From contig NZ_JAAOIE010000001.1 of the NCBI RefSeq assembly GCF_011326755.1, positions 26,344 to 90,343 of the forward strand: a stretch of DNA of 64,000 nt. The letters are read 5' to 3'. Of this stretch, positions 9,892 to 18,420 are shown piece by piece; the stretch's first letter is position 1, and each line of letters starts with the position of its first letter. The DNA is from Cochlodiniinecator piscidefendens. GTDB lineage: Bacteria > Pseudomonadota > Alphaproteobacteria > Rhodobacterales > Rhodobacteraceae. Under the pieces are notes generated by a model, which saw only the letters and a program-made list of their open reading frames with translations, was not told where the DNA came from and ran no database searches. The position numbers and the translations under genes are program-made.

Positions 9892-11243
9892 CCGCATCAA
9901 TGAGTATCAGCATCACATCTGTCTTGCTCCCAACGCTCACCCAAAGCTTCTCAGCGACCGTGCCAGAGGTGCAATGGGTGGTTTTCACGTATCTCATGGC
10001 GGTGACCATTGCCGTTGTCTCGGCAGGGCGGCTCGGAGATCTCTTTGGGCATCGATACGTAATGATCTCGGGTCTTACTCTCTTTGCCAGCGCCTCAATT
10101 CTTTGCGCTTGCGCCCCGAACCTGACGGTTTTGATTGTCGGGCGCGGACTTCAAGGTATTGGCGGCGCTATTTTGGTTGCACTGCCGATGTCCATCACAC
10201 GCAATTTAGTGCCCGCTGAACGGCTCGGGGCAGCTATGGGGGTGTTGGGCACGACCTCTGCCGCCGGAACTGCACTTGGCCCGTCGATTGGTGGGCTGAT
10301 CCTGACGTTCGGGGATTGGCGGATGGCGTTTTGGCTGCTTGCCATTTTTGCATGTGTCACCTTGCTTCTGACGCTTGCAGCCATCACACCAACATCTGTT
10401 CAGCGCAAAGCAACATTACAGGAACTGGATCTGCCGGGAAGCGTTACTCTGATCATTGCTCTGGCAGCGTACGCATTCGCAACGAATGGCCAGCACACGG
10501 ACAATGGCTTATCGCCCTATATATTATTGGCGGGATCTCTGTTCGCGTTTTCTATTTTTTTTATTGCTGAGAGTCGCACGTCTCATCCATTGGTCCCAAT
10601 CACATTTTTACGAGATAAAAGCGTGGGTTTGGGAGTCGCGATGAATTTTTCCATCAGCGCCATAATGATGTCCACCCTGGTCATTGGCCCATTCTTTCTG
10701 GCATTCTCATTGGAGTTAAGTGAGACACATATCGGGTTGGTTCTGGCTGTCGGACCGGCAATCGCAGCACTGTCTGGCATTCCAGCTGGACGCATTACTG
10801 ACCGGATTGGCGCGTCACATGCGATGATGTTCAGTTTGGTACAGATGGTGCTTGCCCTGCTGTGTCTGGCTTTCTTGCCACTGTGGCTCGGCGTTGTTGG
10901 CTATATTATCGCTTTGATCGTCTTAACGCCGAGCTTTCAACTGTTCCTCGCGGCCAACAATACGGCGGTCCTGGCAGGTGCAACAAAAGACCAAAGTGGT
11001 CGCCTTTCGGGATTGCTGGGCCTGTCACGCAACGTTGGCCTGATGACTGGAAGTTCGGTTGCCTCGTCTTTGTTCGTTACAATGCTGGGATCAAAGAATA
11101 TCTTAGATGCTGTAGATAAAGATATTGCCCATGCGTTTTCTATGACTTTCGCGGTCGCTGCTGGTTTAGCATTGCTCACACTGGGGTTATCGCTCATCAA
11201 GTGTTCTTCCAGATTATGTGTGTCCACCGAAACTCCGACATGA
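9885..11243 (+). CDS. MFS multidrug efflux transporter (DHA2-like), 5' end altered
   Basis: 452 residues from ATG 9885 (or ATG 9900); MFS-like sequence already begins upstream at PRLISITLAAAM (about 9847), fused out of frame to the ardA fragment, so the native start codon is lost. Motif A is GRLGDLFGHRYV, motif C-like GPSIGGLIL, and hydrophobic segments run throughout, consistent with a 12-14-TM proton antiporter in the inner membrane. Translation may now rely on coupling to ardA or on an internal start. Ends convergently with the GNAT gene. Substrate unknown. Confidence 0.8.
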   Translation: MLTASMSISITSVLLPTLTQSFSATVPEVQWVVFTYLMAVTIAVVSAGRLGDLFGHRYVMISGLTLFASASILCACAPNLTVLIVGRGLQGIGGAILVALPMSITRNLVPAERLGAAMGVLGTTSAAGTALGPSIGGLILTFGDWRMAFWLLAIFACVTLLLTLAAITPTSVQRKATLQELDLPGSVTLIIALAAYAFATNGQHTDNGLSPYILLAGSLFAFSIFFIAESRTSHPLVPITFLRDKSVGLGVAMNFSISAIMMSTLVIGPFFLAFSLELSETHIGLVLAVGPAIAALSGIPAGRITDRIGASHAMMFSLVQMVLALLCLAFLPLWLGVVGYIIALIVLTPSFQLFLAANNTAVLAGATKDQSGRLSGLLGLSRNVGLMTGSSVASSLFVTMLGSKNILDAVDKDIAHAFSMTFAVAAGLALLTLGLSLIKCSSRLCVSTETPT

Positions 11244-11317
11244 CTGTGGCCGGCTGTGGTGTGACGATGCAGACCGATGTTGCGAATTTATGGGGTCGGT
11301 ACCGCCATAACTCGACC

Positions 11318-11806
11318 TCAGCATCGTGTCTCTAAGCGGTACTTTCGGAATTCTGCTCCATCATATTCTATCTCGCCAACAAAACTTGCGCCAATCCTCT
11401 TGAGTGCGCCCAAATTCTTGCGCGATGGGGGAAGCAAAAAAGTTACGAAGGGGATACGCTTATCAGCAACGGCAAATTCAAATGCTTTTTTCGATATTTG
11501 TGCGCCTACGCCAAAAGTGTCCGACTTCAGGACCAAGCCATAGTCCCACTCGTCTCCTTCTTTTTGAAAACCACCCCAACCGACGTATGTATTGTTCACC
11601 AATATTGCCCAATGCCCTAATCCATCGCGGCTCCAGTACCCTTCTTTGGTTGCGACAAATTTAGCCACAGCGGCTTCATCCCACTCAAACGTTAGAAGGG
11701 GCATATGCTCTGCAACACGAGGATCGGACATATGAGCAATAATTTCGTTTGGTTTGATCTCGGGTAATCGAGTAAAGATAATCTCTTGTTTCAAATGGGC
11801 TTCCAT
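11318..11806 (-). CDS. GNAT-family N-acetyltransferase (RimJ/RimL-like)
   Basis: 162 residues beginning MEAHLKQEIIFTRL. It has the RimJ/RimL-type layout: an N-terminal beta strand with RLPEI, the WDEAAVAKFVATKEGYW region, HWAILVNNTYVGWGGF as the core beta4 and LVLKSDTFGVGAQISKKAFEFAV as the acetyl-CoA loop region (variant rather than strict R/Q-x-x-G-x-G/A), then SRKNLGALKRIGASFVGE, the conserved 'N..A..ll.k.GF' element. Predicted to acetylate an amine on a small molecule or protein N-terminus; substrate cannot be read. Convergent with the MFS gene; no operon partner. Confidence 0.75.
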   Translation of the reverse strand: MEAHLKQEIIFTRLPEIKPNEIIAHMSDPRVAEHMPLLTFEWDEAAVAKFVATKEGYWSRDGLGHWAILVNNTYVGWGGFQKEGDEWDYGLVLKSDTFGVGAQISKKAFEFAVADKRIPFVTFLLPPSRKNLGALKRIGASFVGEIEYDGAEFRKYRLETRC

Positions 11807-11857
11807 TTACAAATATTGAAATGCCAGTGTATCGCTGGCAGCAAAGGGGCTCAGCAC

Positions 11858-12370
11858 CTACGTTGCAAGCCTTTCAATGCCATTGGCATAATTGAGCGCA
11901 TTCTGGTGATAAAACTGTGCGTTCATCAAATTCGCCGCAGAACTGTCGACAGTTTTTACAAGCCGTGCGGGGCTTCCGGCGATGATTGAATTTTCCGGAA
12001 ACTCGGTGCCTTCGGTGACGATCGAATGCCCCGCGACAATCGAGTTGCTGCCGATTTTTGCGCCATCCATCACCGTGGCACCAATGCCAATCAGCACGCG
12101 ATCCCCGATCTCGCAGCCGTGCAACACGGCGCGGTGGGTGATCGAGCAATCTTCGCCAACAATCGTGGGTGTGGAATATCCGACATGGATCATCGCATGA
12201 TCTTGAATGTTGGTGCGCGCGCCGATGATGATCTCGTGCATTTCCGCGCGCGTGACCACGTATGGCCAAATGGACGCCCCGTTGCCGATGGTCACCTTTC
12301 CGTACAAAAGCGCGGTTTCGTGAATAAATGCCGGATCGTTTAGCGTAACGTCTTTGCCGATATGTTGCAT
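11858..12370 (-). CDS. Gamma-class carbonic anhydrase-like hexapeptide protein (YrdA/PaaY type)
   Basis: 170 residues of left-handed beta-helix repeats (I/V-G-x-x-x-x-I), with the three metal-site histidines of the family in NIQDHAMIHVGYS and SITHRAVLHGCEIGD. The C-terminal EFPENSIIAGSPARLVK followed by a short helix is typical of small trimeric gamma-CA/YrdA proteins of about 170 residues. Likely a cytosolic trimer binding zinc; enzymatic activity in this subgroup is variable. A conserved housekeeping gene; it sits alone between a GNAT and a GFA gene on the same strand. Confidence 0.9.
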   Translation of the reverse strand: MQHIGKDVTLNDPAFIHETALLYGKVTIGNGASIWPYVVTRAEMHEIIIGARTNIQDHAMIHVGYSTPTIVGEDCSITHRAVLHGCEIGDRVLIGIGATVMDGAKIGSNSIVAGHSIVTEGTEFPENSIIAGSPARLVKTVDSSAANLMNAQFYHQNALNYANGIERLAT

Positions 12371-12456
12371 GCGTGGGCTCCTATGATCCGAACGTTATCG
12401 GATCGCGCAAGGCACAAAAACACCCTGTGTGCGTTCCGTTTCGTCAATCAATCGGC

Positions 12457-12879
12457 TCAATTCGGTGGTTTCCAATCTGGTTGGGTGTCAAATGTCATGA
12501 CGTTATCGCCCAAGCTGTCCCAGGCTTGTTTGTCACGCTCAAAGATGACCACTTCGACACGCAGCTTTGTTGCATCGTCCATTGCCCCAAGGGCAAGCGT
12601 GACGTGATCCGGCGTGTGGGTATTGCGCCCCAAGATCGGGCTTCCGCAGTCACCGCAAAAGCATTTTGTGACCTCGGAGCCCGTGCGTGATTGGTACTTA
12701 AATTCACCCATCGTGCCAGTGAATGTCAGACTGTCCGCCGCGAACATCGCACCGATGGCATGCCCTGTGCCGGATGTGCGGCGGCACTCATCGCAATGGC
12801 ATTGGGCCACGACAACAGGCGGACCCGCCACGTTATATGTTATGGCCCCGCAAAGGCAGCGACCGGTGTAATTTGTCAT
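12457..12879 (-). CDS. GFA-family (glutathione-dependent formaldehyde-activating enzyme-like) zinc protein
   Basis: 140 residues from ATG 12879, chosen because AAGGAACACAC precedes it; the longer frame to 12936 lacks a ribosome site. The family zinc ligands are visible: GRCLCGAI near the N-terminus, QCHCDECRRTSG in the middle, and KCFCGDCGSPI, giving two zinc sites as in GFA/CENP-V domain proteins. Most family members are not proven to act on formaldehyde, so only the fold is claimed. Single gene. Confidence 0.85.
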   Translation of the reverse strand: MTNYTGRCLCGAITYNVAGPPVVVAQCHCDECRRTSGTGHAIGAMFAADSLTFTGTMGEFKYQSRTGSEVTKCFCGDCGSPILGRNTHTPDHVTLALGAMDDATKLRVEVVIFERDKQAWDSLGDNVMTFDTQPDWKPPN

Positions 12880-12963
12880 GTGTGTTCCTTGTTGACCGAC
12901 TCCGAAATCGCGATCAGAGCCGGTACAGTTCAACACAGCATCCCCCTGTGCGGCAAGGTCGGA

Positions 12964-13377
12964 TTACCCTTCGTGCAACGACACCCGCATGCGCGCCATA
13001 TGCTCTTCCCAGCCTTTATCAAGCGAAAGTAGGAGGCCAAATGCTTCGCCCCCTTGCGGCAGGCCTTCGTGGGTCAGGGACAGGCGCGTACCGCCGTCAA
13101 CCTCTTCGATTTGCCACTTCACGGTGCTGGTGGCACCTCCCATTGGCGCAATGGTGAACGTGTATTCAAGGTGCGTGAACGGGTCAGCCTTTAACACGGT
13201 GCCCCACATCAGCTTGTTACCACTTTCCGCGCCGAACATCTCATAGTCGCCCTCGTTCAGCGGCGCGGTGGGTTTGTGAAACCAGATCGCCAGCTTGTCG
13301 GGGTCGGTCAGATAGGCCCAAACCTGTGCCGGAGTGGCTTTGAGGTAAATAGTTTTGTGCAATACAGTTTCGGTCAT
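12964..13377 (-). CDS. SRPBCC/AHSA1-like domain protein
   Basis: 137 residues with the AHSA1-type START-like fold: N-terminal HKTIYLKATPAQVWAYLTDPDKLAIWF, central EGDYEMFGAESGNKLMWGTVLKADPFTHLEYTF region and the C-terminal helix DKGWEEHMARMRVSLHEG. Overlaps the upstream arsR-type gene by 4 nt (ATGA type), the common pairing of an ArsR regulator with an AHSA1 protein. The deep pocket of this fold binds hydrophobic ligands; ligand unknown. Third gene of the cupin-ArsR-SRPBCC operon. Confidence 0.85.
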   Translation of the reverse strand: MTETVLHKTIYLKATPAQVWAYLTDPDKLAIWFHKPTAPLNEGDYEMFGAESGNKLMWGTVLKADPFTHLEYTFTIAPMGGATSTVKWQIEEVDGGTRLSLTHEGLPQGGEAFGLLLSLDKGWEEHMARMRVSLHEG

Positions 13378-13694
13378 TGCATGTCCTTTTCAATTGAGGT
13401 TTTCAGATCGGCCAACTTGTCATCCCAGAAGGTGTCAAAGTAGCTGAGCCAATCGTTGATCCGTTTCATCCCGTCAGGATTCAGGGCGTTAACTTTGGTA
13501 CGGCCAATGGCGCGCATCGAAATCAGCTCTCCGTCTTGCAGAATAGAGAGGTGTTTTTTGACGGCGGCGCGGGTCATTTGAAAATTTTCCGCGACCTCCG
13601 CGATGGTCATTTCATGTTGAGAAAGTAATCTCAGGATATCGCGACGGGTTGGATCCGCCAGCGCACGAAAGCTTCGTTGTGCGTGATCAGTCAT
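13374..13694 (-). CDS. ArsR-family transcriptional regulator
   Basis: 106 residues with the ArsR winged helix: FRALADPTRRDILRLLSQHEMTIAEVAENF, recognition helix TRAAVKKHLSILQDGELI and wing MRAIGRTKVNAL. No metal-binding ELCVCD motif in helix 3, so it belongs to the metal-independent subgroup usually paired with SRPBCC proteins. Overlaps both neighbours by 4 nt, showing tight translational coupling. The two palindromes upstream of the operon (14132-14173) are its likely autoregulatory operator. Confidence 0.9.
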   Translation of the reverse strand: MTDHAQRSFRALADPTRRDILRLLSQHEMTIAEVAENFQMTRAAVKKHLSILQDGELISMRAIGRTKVNALNPDGMKRINDWLSYFDTFWDDKLADLKTSIEKDMQ

Positions 13695-14116
13695 TGCTGC
13701 ATCGGCAAGAAATCAAAAGCCCCGTCCTGATAAAGATACGCCACGCAGGGTTCCGCCGACACACAAGCCGACACATGCGCCAAGCCACTGGGGATATGAT
13801 AATACGACCCCGCGCCCATTCTTTGCGCGCCTTCGGGATCAGCACCTTGAGGGTAGTGGACCATCTCACCCTGCAGCATGACGCCGTACATATTGGCAGA
13901 TTTCACATGCGGCGGGCTAACAATTCCAGCAGGCAGGCGCACCATCGCCTGATAAGTTTCTTCGAACCGGTTTCCCTGAAGTGCTGCGAAGGCAACCCCC
14001 TCAGGCGTGGTTTCCCAGGTGATGTCATCTGCACCAATCAGCTCGATATCAGCGGCCAATACCGGCGTCGCCGACAGGGCCACTATTAATGCCATTGAGA
14101 AGAACGCCTTTTTCAT
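13691..14116 (-). CDS. Periplasmic cupin-domain protein (DUF4437-like)
   Basis: 141 residues with a classical signal peptide (MKKAFFSMALIVALSATPVLAAD, cleavage after ALA). The single cupin barrel has motif 1-like PPHVKSANMYGVMLQGEMVHYP and motif 2-like YYHIPSGLAHVSACVS. Cys residues ACVSAEPCVAYLY may form a disulfide. First gene of the operon with ArsR and SRPBCC, 4-nt overlap. Likely binds a small molecule or metal in the periplasm; ligand unknown. Confidence 0.75.
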   Translation of the reverse strand: MKKAFFSMALIVALSATPVLAADIELIGADDITWETTPEGVAFAALQGNRFEETYQAMVRLPAGIVSPPHVKSANMYGVMLQGEMVHYPQGADPEGAQRMGAGSYYHIPSGLAHVSACVSAEPCVAYLYQDGAFDFLPMQQ

Positions 14117-14131
14117 GTCAGCTCCTTAAAT

Positions 14132-14173
14132 GATACCATTTGGTATCTCGATAATTAGATACCAAATGGTATT
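14132..14173. promoter_or_regulatory. Paired palindromic operator of the cupin-ArsR-SRPBCC operon
   Basis: GATACCATTTGGTATC (14132-14147) and its inverted copy GATACCAAATGGTATT (14158-14173) are separated by 10 bp and lie 16-57 bp upstream of the leftward cupin start. Each half-site pair (GATACC/GGTATC) is itself palindromic. The location and dimer-sized arms suit autoregulation by the ArsR protein encoded in the operon. Confidence 0.65.
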
Positions 14174-14316
14174 GTGTCAAGTGTTGTTACGAGTATCTCG
14201 CGTTGTCATCACGGTGTGGTTCTTCGTTGAATGCCACACTGGGTAGCAGCTCGACCTAGCCTAGGTGGTTGACTTTGCTGTGCAGGGTGAGACAATCCAG
14301 AATACTTAGCAAACGA

Positions 14317-14937
14317 ATGGCGGGTCATTTGAACAGGCTTAAACATCTTAAAACGCCACCTTCCGGACCGTTTCGTTTTATTGCATTGGACGTAGAAACC
14401 GCAGGAAAATCACCCGGCAGCATCTGCCAGATCGGGCTTTGCTTTGTTTGTGACGCTGGCACGACGCAGACCTATTCTGTGCTGGTTGATCCTGAAGGGC
14501 CTTTTGAGGTTTTCAATTCTAATCTGCACGGGATCTCAGCCAAAACCGTTATGGGGGCCGGAACATTTCCAGCGGTGTATGGTGCCTTGTTTGAGCTTCT
14601 AAACACACACAACCTTGTTCAACACAGCACCTTTGATGAAAAGGCGATGACTTCCGCTTGTGCCCGGTATGGCTTGCCCATGATCACCTCGCACTGGACC
14701 AACAGCGTCACAATTGCCCGACAAGCCTGGCCCGAATTAAAAGGCAATGGCGGGCATGGGCTGGCCAATCTTAAAAAACATCTCGGTCTCGAGTTTCAGC
14801 ACCATGATGCTGGTGAGGACGCCCGCGCTTCTGCTTCTGTAATCTTAAGGGCAGAAGAAGTGTTGGGGACGCCCCTGTCGCATCTTAAGACAAACCGTCA
14901 ATTGGCCTTTCAATTCGAAAGCCACTCGGTGATATGA
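14317..14937 (+). CDS. DEDDh 3'-5' exonuclease (DnaQ-like)
   Basis: 206 residues from ATG 14317; a TTG 48 nt upstream is possible. Exo motif I FIALDVETAG supplies D and E, motif II NLVQHSTFDEKAM supplies D, motif III HHDAGEDARAS supplies H and D, completing the DEDDh set. Length and lack of extra domains resemble stand-alone DnaQ-like exonucleases rather than the polymerase III epsilon subunit, which has a C-terminal polymerase-binding tail. Likely acts on single-stranded DNA or RNA ends. Solitary gene. Confidence 0.85.
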   Translation: MAGHLNRLKHLKTPPSGPFRFIALDVETAGKSPGSICQIGLCFVCDAGTTQTYSVLVDPEGPFEVFNSNLHGISAKTVMGAGTFPAVYGALFELLNTHNLVQHSTFDEKAMTSACARYGLPMITSHWTNSVTIARQAWPELKGNGGHGLANLKKHLGLEFQHHDAGEDARASASVILRAEEVLGTPLSHLKTNRQLAFQFESHSVI

Positions 14938-14961
14938 CGGCATCTCGATTGCAAACGTCCG

Positions 14962-15318
14962 CTATTCAGAAAAGCAAAGTTTGTTTCCATCAAGATCACG
15001 AACATAAGCAGAGAATTTTGGCCCACGTTGGCCTGGGGCACCTTCGCACAAGCCACCAAGTTCAATGGCACGTGCGTGCAGCCGTTTGACTTCATCCGGG
15101 GTTCCGACTTCAAAGCCGACCATTGTGCCATTGCCATTGGTGGCTGGATTTGTGTCAAAGGGGATCGCCGTTGCAAAGGCAAAATCCTCTCCGAGCCAAT
15201 ATGTCATTCTGTCTGATGGCGAAGCGCATTGCAGGCCTGACTGCGCAAAAAGAGCGCTATAAAAAGCGTTTGCGGCATCCAAGTCGTTTGTGCCGACCAC
15301 GCAGTAATTCATTCTCAT
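14962..15318 (-). CDS. VOC (glyoxalase/bleomycin-resistance) family protein
   Basis: 118 residues from ATG 15318, which follows AAGGAAGAACCAAAG; an in-frame ATG two codons later (MNYCVVG) is the alternative. Two beta-alpha-beta-beta-beta units are visible: MNYCVVGTNDLDAANAFYSAL and DEVKRLHARAIELGG...GPKFSAYVRDLDGNKLCFSE, the latter with the usual 'DPDGN' turn. Fold of metal-dependent lyases, dioxygenases and resistance proteins; substrate unknown. Divergently arranged with the WYL regulator, which may control it. Confidence 0.8.
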   Translation of the reverse strand: MRMNYCVVGTNDLDAANAFYSALFAQSGLQCASPSDRMTYWLGEDFAFATAIPFDTNPATNGNGTMVGFEVGTPDEVKRLHARAIELGGLCEGAPGQRGPKFSAYVRDLDGNKLCFSE

Positions 15319-15434
15319 CTTTGGTTCTTCCTTGAACATGTCTCAGGCCGTCAAGCGTGAGGTTGTGATTTAGATATGCATTCGTGCCCGTCCCGCATAT
15401 TGATTAATATGACACTTTATGTCCTATTTGTTTC

Positions 15435-16169
15435 ATGACACGATCAAATGTGAATGACAGGATAAGAAGGATGGAACTGCTGGCTGTGCAGCTGAAGCAG
15501 GACAGTCATTGCACGATCAAAGACCTTGCGGCACAACATGGGGTCAGCACGCGCACGATTGCGCGGGATCTGTCACTCATGCGCGACCAAGGTATGCAGA
15601 TTGATGCTGATCGTGGACGCGGGGGAGGTGTACGTCTTGATCGAAACTGGGGCGTCGGCAGGTTAAATCTGGCTTACGGCGAAGCGGTTGATTTGCTCAT
15701 TAGCATCGCCGTTGCGGAACAAATGAACTCCCCGATGTTTTTGGCAAACCTTGGATCTGTTCGACGGCAATTGGTGGCCTCTTTCTCTCCCGAGAAACGC
15801 AGCAGGGTGAAACAACTCCATGCACGCATTGTGGTCGGTGTTACCGCGTCAACTTACGTTCAGGCAGGCGCGAACACGCCACCCAAGCGAGTCGTGCAGG
15901 CCTTGCATCAGGCCTTTATTGCCCAAGAGACGTTGGAGATACGATACCAAAGAGAGGATGGCGAGATATCGAAGAGACCAGTCGAACCCCACTATCTTTT
16001 GCTAAAATATCCGATCTGGTACGTCGTTGCATTTGATCACCTGCGACAGAGCCCGAGGGTCTTTCGGTGTGATCGAATGCTCACTGCCAGAACGACCGGA
16101 ATCCGCTTTCAATTACTGCCAAAGGAAGAATTCGGGTCGTCAGTGTTCGACGACGATTTCCCGATGTGA
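15435..16169 (+). CDS. YafY-type HTH/WYL-domain transcriptional regulator
   Basis: 244 residues. The N-terminal helix-turn-helix reads MELLAVQLKQDSHCTIKDLAAQHGVSTRTIARDLSLM and is followed by GRGGGVRLDR, the DeoR-like wing. The WYL-like domain begins about residue 155 (LHQAFIAQETLEIRYQREDGE) and contains PHYLLLKYPIWYVVAFDH in place of the WYL triad. WYL domains sense nucleotides or other small ligands. Divergent from the VOC gene across about 115 bp, a usual arrangement for a local repressor. Confidence 0.85.
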   Translation: MTRSNVNDRIRRMELLAVQLKQDSHCTIKDLAAQHGVSTRTIARDLSLMRDQGMQIDADRGRGGGVRLDRNWGVGRLNLAYGEAVDLLISIAVAEQMNSPMFLANLGSVRRQLVASFSPEKRSRVKQLHARIVVGVTASTYVQAGANTPPKRVVQALHQAFIAQETLEIRYQREDGEISKRPVEPHYLLLKYPIWYVVAFDHLRQSPRVFRCDRMLTARTTGIRFQLLPKEEFGSSVFDDDFPM

Positions 16170-16217
16170 TCATAGGCTGGCAAATCTCAATCAGGCTTTC
16201 TGCTGCTGGGTTGCTTG

Positions 16218-17069
16218 TCACGCGCTCAAACGCCCTTCAAACAACGCGCGGTTCTTTCTTATAACCCCGACCAGAGCGTCGATGGTGGTCCGAACTGCGC
16301 TAAATTCCCGGTCTTCGCCATGCACAACCAACCATTGATCATGGGTCAGTGCCGGGATGATATCACCCATTCGGATCAACCCCGGCTCGCTGTCCCCTAT
16401 AAAGCAGGGCAAGACAACCTGACCCGCCCCCTGAATGGCCAGATCCAGCAAAGTTCTGGGGTGTGATACACGTACCGAGATATTGTCCGTCTGATGTGCT
16501 TGCACCCAATTTGCAGATGGCGTCCTAAGCGTCGAAGCAATCCAATTGCCGCTGTTTTCCCCAGCTTCAGTCGCATAAGGAGCAAAGGCCACACGCGTAG
16601 TTTTACGGGCAAACGCCGCAGGTTCATCCGGCTGCACATTCCGCAAGGCAATTGTGGCCTCGCGTCTGCCAATGTTCTTAACCGTCTCATCTGGGCAAAA
16701 CGCCAAACGGATATCTGGTTGGGCGACCTCGGCAATGTGCTGCGTCAGAAAATGCGTCATCCAGGTTCCAGCTGAGATGTTTACCGGCAGTGCAGCAGAA
16801 CGCCTCGAGATGCGGCGCTCAATCGCAAGGATCGACATTTCAGTAGCTTCCGTTTCCGCCAACAACTCCTGCCCAGCCTCGGTAAGCTCGTAACCACGTG
16901 GTTTGCGCAGGAACAACACCTCGCCAATTGTGCGTTCAAGTCGCGTCATATGACGCCCCAACGACGGTGGGCTCAGGCCTGATATTGTCGCGCCACCGGC
17001 CAACCCTCTGCCGCGTGCGACGGCCAGGAACAATTTCAGGTCCGCCCAATCCAAGTTCGTTTCGCTCAT
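16218..17069 (-). CDS. LysR-family transcriptional regulator
   Basis: 283 residues, start ATG 17069 with AAAGGG ribosome site. N-terminal winged helix DWADLKLFLAVARGRGLAGGATISGLSPPSLGRHMTRLERTIG, then LFLRKPRGYELTEAGQELL, the standard LysR pattern; the C-terminal two-lobed effector domain includes LRTPSANWV and LLDLAIQGAGQVVLPCFIGD. Divergent from the aldo/keto reductase gene with 90 bp between starts, so it probably regulates that gene. Effector unknown. Confidence 0.9.
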   Translation of the reverse strand: MSETNLDWADLKLFLAVARGRGLAGGATISGLSPPSLGRHMTRLERTIGEVLFLRKPRGYELTEAGQELLAETEATEMSILAIERRISRRSAALPVNISAGTWMTHFLTQHIAEVAQPDIRLAFCPDETVKNIGRREATIALRNVQPDEPAAFARKTTRVAFAPYATEAGENSGNWIASTLRTPSANWVQAHQTDNISVRVSHPRTLLDLAIQGAGQVVLPCFIGDSEPGLIRMGDIIPALTHDQWLVVHGEDREFSAVRTTIDALVGVIRKNRALFEGRLSA

Positions 17070-17159
17070 GAAATGACCCTTTCGATATCAACCCTAACCA
17101 CAGACATCCGCCTTTGATTAAAGATATTTGAATACAACAGTTTTGGAAGGGATCGCCAG

Positions 17160-18146
17160 ATGACATCACAACTTAAAACCGCACCACGCATCGGCATGGG
17201 ATGTTGGGCCATTGGCGGCCCGTTCTGGAGCGGAAATATCCCTGTAGGATATTCAGGCGCTGATGACGCGGAATCCACCCGCACCGTTCAGGCAGCTTGG
17301 GCGAATGGTGTACGGGTCTTTGATACTTCGGCTGTCTATGGTGCCGGTCATTCTGAGACCTTACTTGGTGCGGCGCTAAAAAAACGCCCAGACGCGATCA
17401 TCATTTCAAAGTTCGGCCATTCTTTTGATGCGGGAACAAAGCAAATGACTGGACCAAAACATGATCCGGCTTATGTGCGCTGGTCCATCGAACAGAGCCT
17501 GATCAGGCTGCAGAGGGACCATATCGACACCATGTTGCTCCACCTCAATGGCCTTCCAGTCGCACAAGCCCGGCCGGTATTTGACACCTTGGAAACGCTG
17601 CGATCCGAGGGGAAAATCCGCGCCTTTGGCTGGAGCACTGATTTCTGGGACCATCTGGATGCGATTGCACCAGCGGCGGGTTTTCATTCCGTCCAGCATT
17701 CGATGAACCTGCTTTTCGATGCGCCTTCACTGGGAAAAGTAGCGCGGCACCATCAATTGACCCAGCTTGTTCGATCTCCGTTAGGTATGGGCGTGTTAAC
17801 CGGGAAATTCTCGGATGGGGCGACAGTTCCAAATGACGATGTGCGGAGCAACAGCCCGGATTGGCAGGGATATTTTCAGAATGGTCAGGCCTCAGCTGAC
17901 TACGTCGCTCAGCTGAACGCCGTACGCGAGTTACTGACAACAGACGGCAAAACGCTGGCGCAGGGCGCATTAAGTTGGCTATTGGCAAAATCCGGCAACA
18001 TTCTGCCCTTGCCCGGTGCCAAAACCGTTGCGCAAGCAGAGGAAAATGCAGGGGCGATAGTACATGGGCCGCTCCCAGACCGGATTATGCACGAAATCGA
18101 AAGCATATTGGATAGACCACAAGAGGGGGCAGCGCGCGCCAGGTAA
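17160..18146 (+). CDS. Aldo/keto reductase
   Basis: 328 residues. The (beta/alpha)8 AKR catalytic tetrad is visible: D and Y in RVFDTSAVYGAGHSE, K in IIISKFGHS, H in MLLHLNGLP. The C-terminal NADP-binding region includes SPLGMGVLTGKF and LPLPGAKTVAQAEENAGA, corresponding to the usual 'IPG..s..hl.eN' motif. Predicted cytosolic NADPH-dependent carbonyl reductase. Likely controlled by the divergent LysR regulator. Followed by a truncated lysE. Confidence 0.9.
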   Translation: MTSQLKTAPRIGMGCWAIGGPFWSGNIPVGYSGADDAESTRTVQAAWANGVRVFDTSAVYGAGHSETLLGAALKKRPDAIIISKFGHSFDAGTKQMTGPKHDPAYVRWSIEQSLIRLQRDHIDTMLLHLNGLPVAQARPVFDTLETLRSEGKIRAFGWSTDFWDHLDAIAPAAGFHSVQHSMNLLFDAPSLGKVARHHQLTQLVRSPLGMGVLTGKFSDGATVPNDDVRSNSPDWQGYFQNGQASADYVAQLNAVRELLTTDGKTLAQGALSWLLAKSGNILPLPGAKTVAQAEENAGAIVHGPLPDRIMHEIESILDRPQEGAARAR

Positions 18147-18197
18147 ATGTATAATTTTCGGAAGACACGGCCCAAATTTTGAAGACAAAGCTTCGCT

Positions 18198-18419
18198 TTG
18201 ATTCCAGATTTGTCAACATTCTTGTTCTTCTCTCTGGCAGCACTGGCATTAACGGTTTCACCAAGTCCTGACATGCTGCTGATCATCTCTCGCAGTGTAA
18301 CACAGCGATGCCTTGCTGGTATTGCGACATGGGCAGGTATTGCAACGGGTACATATGGCCACGCTTTGGCAGCAGCACTCGGACTGTCAGCTCGTATCAC
18401 TCTGGATTTTCAAAAATGA
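18198..18419 (+). pseudogene. LysE/RhtB-family exporter, N-terminal fragment
   Basis: The frame FLFFSLAALALTVSPSPDMLLIISRSVTQ...GIATWAGIATGTYGHALAAALGLS is the first ~62 residues of an amino-acid efflux protein of about 205 residues (the SPGPDM motif appears as SPSPDM). Homology stops at about 18400 and the ORF ends after ITLDFQK. No ATG; the frame opens at a TTG. A truncated remnant, marking a deletion or insertion boundary. Confidence 0.8.
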
Positions 18420-18420
18420 T

